Below are positions 21,530 to 25,505 of a stretch of 25,505 bases of DNA, in pieces. The translations under genes were made by a program, and so were the position numbers. The notes under the pieces were generated by a model. It was not told the origin of the DNA and ran no database searches. It worked only from the letters and a program-made list of their open reading frames with translations. Positions within the stretch are counted from its first letter, which is position 1. Each line of letters opens with the position of its first letter. This stretch comes from Bacillota bacterium (GTDB lineage: Bacteria; Bacillota; UBA4882; UBA8346): the NCBI GenBank assembly GCA_023392595.1, contig JAEVYU010000071.1, positions 1-25,505 of the forward strand, written 5' to 3'.

Positions 21530-23104
21530 ATGAACCGTACCGTCGCCGATTTAATTCTGGCCCAATTAAGTGAATACGGAGTTAACATTATCTTTGGAGT
21601 CATTGGCGATGCAATTTTCCCCTTGGCCGACGCGCTCTCAAGGCAGGAGAAAATCCGCTACATTCCGGCTACCATCGAAACGGCCGCCTCTTTTATGGCC
21701 AGTTTCGCGGCAAAACTCTCGGGCGCTTTAGGGGTTTGCATTGCCAGCGCCGGACCGGGGGCGGTCAACATGGCAAACGGCGTGGGGGATGCTTATTTGG
21801 ATAACGTCCCGCTACTTTGTATAACCGGACAAGTTTCCAGCAACAAGCTGGGAACCGATTATAAACAATACATTAACCAAACCGCATTTTTTGAAGCCAT
21901 TACCGGTAAATCCCGCTTATGCGCTCATCCCGGCGCCGTTCTTCCCATTCTCACCAGTCTGTTGAATTACGCCCTCACCTTTAGAACCTCGGTACACCTG
22001 GAGATTCCCCAGGATATATTGGTACAACCCACCGCCGAAAACGTTATCCCGGTGCCGGATCTCATGAACAAGCTGGATGGGTCGGGGGTCTGTTACGGGG
22101 CATTGGAAACAGCCCTAGAATTCATGGTTGGAGCTGTGAGACCCTTGATCATCATCGGTAAAAACGCCTGTAATTTCGCAACCCTCATCGCAACCTTCGC
22201 CAAATCCTTCGGGGCGGGGATCGTTTTAAGCAGGGAGTGCAAGGGGACATTACCGGATAGCCACCCCCAGGTAATCGGGGGAATTGGCGAGGCTTTTTTG
22301 CCGGAATGTTTCCTAAAAAGCGACTGCATTCTGTTATTTGGCGAAGCCGTTTATGAGGAACGCTTTATCCCCTCCGAGGCCCGGGTGATTCAACTTCGCA
22401 ATACGACTCATCCCGGCTTCACCAACTATTTGGATATCGCCGGGGATTACGATTTGATCCTGCGGGCTATGGGGGAGAAATTTCCGCAATTCATCGATCG
22501 TCAGGAATGGCGCCAAGAAATCGAAACTGCTTTCCGTCAAAGGATAACCGCAGCCGAAAACACCGGCGATCCGAAACATCCCTTGCTGTTTTTCAACGCC
22601 CTTTCCAAGATTGTCGCCGATAACGCCATCATCACCCTGGATGTGGGAGAATTTGTTTATTGGTTCGATTTCGGTTTTCTGGCCAAACACCAACAAGTGG
22701 GGATTTCAACCAACTGGCGGAGCATGGGAGGGGGAATCCCGGCCGGTATCGCCGCCTGCTTGCAAAATCCGGGCAGACAGGTGATTACCATTGTCGGCGA
22801 CGGAGGTTTTCTGATGTCCCTGAATGAATTGGCCACCATCGAACGTTTTCAATTGCCCTTAACCGTCTTTGTCCTAAAAAACCAATGTTACGGGCTGGAG
22901 ATTCAAAAAATGGCCAAGGAAGGATTCAACGCTTTCGGGACGGATTTGGTTTTGCCCGACATGATGAACCTGGCAAGCGCTTTTCATATCAAGGGATACC
23001 GGCTGAATGACGTTTCAAATGCCGATGAACTACGGGAGAGTCTCCAAAATGCCCCGGCTTTAGTGGAAGTCGAGGTTCACCCCAGCGCGTTACCGAATCT
23101 TTGA
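21530..23104 (+). CDS. Thiamine-diphosphate-dependent enzyme (pyruvate oxidase/acetolactate synthase-like)
   Basis: The 524-residue protein has the three-domain layout of the pyruvate oxidase/acetolactate synthase group. The N-terminal PYR domain has FGVIGDAIFPLADAL and a glutamate in ATIETAASFMASFAAKL (Glu50) in the ThDP-activating position; SAGPGAVNMANGVGDAY follows. The central domain has RPLIIIGKNAC. The C-terminal PP domain has TLDVGEFVYWF, WRSMGGGIPAGIAACL and the Mg-ThDP motif GDGGFLMSLNELATIERF through NQCYG. It acts on a 2-oxo acid such as pyruvate; no small regulatory subunit (ilvN type) is adjacent, which argues against biosynthetic acetolactate synthase. Start 21530 is preferred: GGAGGG lies 6 bases upstream. 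A frame extension to 21443 looks non-coding. Confidence 0.85.
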   Translation: MNRTVADLILAQLSEYGVNIIFGVIGDAIFPLADALSRQEKIRYIPATIETAASFMASFAAKLSGALGVCIASAGPGAVNMANGVGDAYLDNVPLLCITGQVSSNKLGTDYKQYINQTAFFEAITGKSRLCAHPGAVLPILTSLLNYALTFRTSVHLEIPQDILVQPTAENVIPVPDLMNKLDGSGVCYGALETALEFMVGAVRPLIIIGKNACNFATLIATFAKSFGAGIVLSRECKGTLPDSHPQVIGGIGEAFLPECFLKSDCILLFGEAVYEERFIPSEARVIQLRNTTHPGFTNYLDIAGDYDLILRAMGEKFPQFIDRQEWRQEIETAFRQRITAAENTGDPKHPLLFFNALSKIVADNAIITLDVGEFVYWFDFGFLAKHQQVGISTNWRSMGGGIPAGIAACLQNPGRQVITIVGDGGFLMSLNELATIERFQLPLTVFVLKNQCYGLEIQKMAKEGFNAFGTDLVLPDMMNLASAFHIKGYRLNDVSNADELRESLQNAPALVEVEVHPSALPNL

Positions 23105-23169
23105 TCTTTCTCGTGGACTTTAAAACGAGTGCAATATCCGGCAAAGTCGTATTCTTTATCATGACGATC

Positions 23170-25116
23170 TCACTTTTCCCATATCCAAACCGTCATGGCG
23201 CCTTTTTCCCGATTGCCCCAGCAATAATAGGGAACAGCCCGGATTGGCGTCTGGTCATACTCTGTAGCGAGGGTCTTGGAGCGGTATAACAACCCATCCC
23301 AATTCCGGAGGTTGGGTTTTAATGCAGCGCCCTCAATGACCATGACTCCTCCCAATAAATCCGCGATAAAATGTTCTTGGAGCGGCATATTGGATGGTAA
23401 CAAGATTTGATCCACCGAAACTTGATGATCCGCATCTTCCAGGCAATAGACGAGCGGACCGCGTTGCAAGGCGATTTTTCCAAAATCCTGGGATACTGCG
23501 GGATGGGCGGATATCCTTTGAATGGGCATTTCCATATTCAATTCCACCTGATCGCCGGTGTCCCATACGCGTTCAACGACCCCATAGCCTTTTTCCGGGG
23601 AAACACTTTGGGGAATACCATTAACGGATAACTGATAACCGCCACACCATTGAGGAACACGGAACATTAGGCGGATTTTCACCGGACGTTCCACTTCCAG
23701 GGTAAACTTGACCTTGCCTTCCCAGGGATACCGGGTGTCTTGATGAAAGCAAAGCCTTTCTCCCGTTATCAAGGAAGTTTCCAAGGTACTTTGGATATAA
23801 AGATTAATCACGAAAAGGGCATGATTCCAAAGGTAAATATAGGAGTTGAGGGAAGCCAGCAGGCGGGCTATATTCGGAGGGCAACAGGCGCATTCATACC
23901 ATTCTTCCCGGGCATCGTCGCCTTTGCTTTGCAATGGATTATTATAGAAATATTTCTTGCCATCCAGAGAAACCCCGACCAATAAAGCATTATATAAAAC
24001 TCTTTCCATCAAGTCCGCATAACGGCTCTCTCCCGTAATTTGCAGCATCCGCTGGTTCCACATGATGAGGCCGATAGCCGCGCAGCTCTCGGCACAAGAA
24101 CTATCGTTGGGCAGGTCATAATCATAGGTGAATCCTTCATTGGTCCTTGTCGAACCAATGCCGCCGGTGATAAACATCCGCCGCGAGGCTAAATGCTGCC
24201 AAAGATGCTCCAATGCTACCCATAAACTTGAATCCCCCGTTTCAACCGCCACATCGGCCATGCCGCAATAAAGATACATGGCCCGGACAGCATGACCGAC
24301 AACCTCGCGCTGGCTTCGGACAGGTAGATGGTCTTGACCATAGCGGCCATCATATTGTTCATAGGTACCATAATGCTTTTCATTGTTTTGGCCGGGATTA
24401 CCGGGTTTGCCGCCAATTCTATCCAGACAGAGCAGTTCTTTTCTTAAGCAGGAATCCGCCCTCCCCCGTTGGTCAATAAAGAAGCCGGCTAAATTCAAAT
24501 AACTTCCGGTACCCGTCAAACGGTAAAGGGCGACCAGAGACATTTCTATTCCCGCGTGCCCATCAAAGGCTTCAAGTTTACCGGGGCCGAAAACCCGGAC
24601 CAAATGATCGGCCAGGCGCAGGGCAACATTGAGCAATGAGGTTTTCCGGGAGACATGATAATGAGCCACCGCCGCCTGCAGGAGATGTCCGGCGGTATAT
24701 AGTTCGTGGCAAATCCCAAAATTGGTGAACTTTTTATCCGGCTCAACCAATTGAAAATAGCTGTTCAGATAACCATTTTCTTCCTGAGCCGCAGCAATAA
24801 GGGTAACCGTTTCATCCATCAAATTATCCAGCCTGGCATCGGGGTCATTGATGATGGAAAAACTGGCTGCCTCCAACCATTTATAAACATCTGAATCGGC
24901 AAAATAGAGTCCCTGAAAAACCCGTTTGCCATTGTTTTTGTTACCGGCATTTTTAAAATTTTCAAGCGCGCCGCTTTTTACTAAACATTGGTACTGGGAA
25001 AACAAAGAAACCTCTCGGTTATTTTTCAACCGAGGGTTCCAAAATTGATCATCGATCCGAACCATCGTTAATGGCAAGGCTTGTAGCCCATATTGATCTT
25101 TTTGATGGAATTCCAC
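23170..25116 (-). CDS. GH127 beta-L-arabinofuranosidase
   Basis: The 648-residue protein matches glycoside hydrolase family 127 in length and motifs. NEGFTYDYDLPNDSSCAESCA contains a glutamate in the acid/base position (Glu327) and the Glu343/Cys345 pair; YECACCPPN holds Cys411 and Cys412. In the characterised HypBA1 enzyme the equivalent Glu, Cys and Cys-Cys bind zinc, and one Cys is the nucleophile. The enzyme releases beta-L-arabinofuranose from plant glycans such as hydroxyproline-rich glycoproteins. No signal peptide is seen, so the substrate is probably a short oligosaccharide taken into the cell. The start is GTG at 25116, with GGAGGA 9-10 bases upstream. It converges on the ThDP gene with a 65-base gap that lacks a clear terminator. 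Confidence 0.93.
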   Translation of the reverse strand: MEFHQKDQYGLQALPLTMVRIDDQFWNPRLKNNREVSLFSQYQCLVKSGALENFKNAGNKNNGKRVFQGLYFADSDVYKWLEAASFSIINDPDARLDNLMDETVTLIAAAQEENGYLNSYFQLVEPDKKFTNFGICHELYTAGHLLQAAVAHYHVSRKTSLLNVALRLADHLVRVFGPGKLEAFDGHAGIEMSLVALYRLTGTGSYLNLAGFFIDQRGRADSCLRKELLCLDRIGGKPGNPGQNNEKHYGTYEQYDGRYGQDHLPVRSQREVVGHAVRAMYLYCGMADVAVETGDSSLWVALEHLWQHLASRRMFITGGIGSTRTNEGFTYDYDLPNDSSCAESCAAIGLIMWNQRMLQITGESRYADLMERVLYNALLVGVSLDGKKYFYNNPLQSKGDDAREEWYECACCPPNIARLLASLNSYIYLWNHALFVINLYIQSTLETSLITGERLCFHQDTRYPWEGKVKFTLEVERPVKIRLMFRVPQWCGGYQLSVNGIPQSVSPEKGYGVVERVWDTGDQVELNMEMPIQRISAHPAVSQDFGKIALQRGPLVYCLEDADHQVSVDQILLPSNMPLQEHFIADLLGGVMVIEGAALKPNLRNWDGLLYRSKTLATEYDQTPIRAVPYYCWGNREKGAMTVWIWEK

Positions 25117-25167
25117 CAGCGTTTATTCCTCCGAAAGGGCTTACTGATATAGGATGAAACAAATATT

Positions 25168-25505
25168 TCTGATTATAAAGGTAACTCAGAAAGAAGATAT
25201 AAAGAAAAGAAGATCGATAGGATGAGAGAATTACCGGTTTGATTGGGTGCGGCGTGAAAAGCTGCGCATTATGTCGTTACTCAATCACTCCGATCCTCGG
25301 TGTACATCTCGCCTTCGAAGAAGGCGCGTACACCTCCGGTTCTCGTTCAATCGTTCCTGGTACTGCTTGCTTTTGACACCGCAAGTTTATTCAAGGAAGT
25401 TGACCCAACCAAACCGGCAAGGTCCATCTCGGCGCATCTGGGTATAGCGCCGAAACTCGGGTAACCAGCATTATTTTAGAGTCGATACAAATTTACAAAG
25501 AGATA
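25168..25505. repeat. Right copy of the window-terminal inverted repeat
   Basis: This is the inverted partner of 1-321, 17 bases longer. The extra piece is exactly a 17-bp palindrome, CGCCTTC-GAA-GAAGGCG at 25310-25326, placed in the loop of the GGTGTAC/GTACACC hairpin. The inner 18-bp inverted pair (about 25231-25248 and 25403-25420) has two mismatches here, while it is exact in the left copy. From 25117 to 25167 nothing is recognised beyond the GH127 leader. Confidence 0.9.

Noticed and set aside
1..25505. The entire window as one large transposon with inverted ends
   Set aside because: The content is mostly housekeeping genes, no transposase or integrase is encoded, and contig ends commonly fall in repeats.

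Overview
The window reads as bacterial chromosome, most likely from a Bacillota lineage. Genes carry GGAGG-type ribosome binding sites, promoters are sigma-A-like (TTGaca, about 17 bp, TATAAT), and DUF6809 and Rpn/PD-(D/E)XK remnants are common in that phylum. The sugar-binding protein of the ABC transporter has a plain cleavable signal peptide and no lipobox. That hints at a diderm host, or at acquisition of the operon from one. No rRNA, tRNA or CRISPR array is visible. The two ends are inverted copies of one interspersed repeat of about 320-340 bp, so the window may simply be a contig cut at repeat copies.

Layout. 1-321: terminal repeat. 343-7437: ordinary single genes: a pentapeptide-repeat protein, an anchored cyclophilin, a dienelactone-hydrolase-like hydrolase, a zinc-ribbon Nudix hydrolase, a C39-like cysteine-peptidase-fold protein, a secreted protein with PKD repeats, and a ketopantoate-reductase-family protein. 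7443-14217: a four-gene sugar ABC transporter of the E. coli YtfQ-YtfR-YtfT-YjfF type on the minus strand, lying between two direct repeats that each hold a decayed Rpn-family nuclease gene. 14268-16634: a graveyard of accessory DNA: a solo repeat leader, a frameshifted DUF6809 gene, a RadC-family pseudogene split by a hairpin insertion, and a 656-bp segment with 34-bp inverted ends around a small helical-protein gene with an internal stop. 16635-17224: extragenic hairpin repeats and a 4 x 42-bp tandem repeat that encodes a heptad coiled coil. 17353-23104: a DUF2284 protein, a small membrane protein, alanine racemase, SerC and a ThDP enzyme. 23170-25116: a GH127 beta-L-arabinofuranosidase. 25168-25505: terminal repeat.

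The most interesting signal is a family of four dispersed copies between 17240 and 20221. Each is built the same way: a TATAAT box (three copies also have a TTGGYT-like box 16 bp upstream), a short unstructured leader with CATTACTCCCTCCCTTTT or a close variant, and a Rho-independent terminator with an ATAACYCAAC/GTTGGGTTAT stem. Three copies also share about 50 bp upstream of the promoter. They look like paralogous small RNAs of 60-70 nt with a CU-rich anti-Shine-Dalgarno motif. This is inferred from sequence; no expression is shown.

The metabolic genes are largely independent units. The transporter (related to galactofuranose uptake) and the GH127 enzyme (releases L-arabinofuranose) both suggest use of furanose sugars from plant or microbial glycans, but they are 10 kb apart and no shared regulation is visible.
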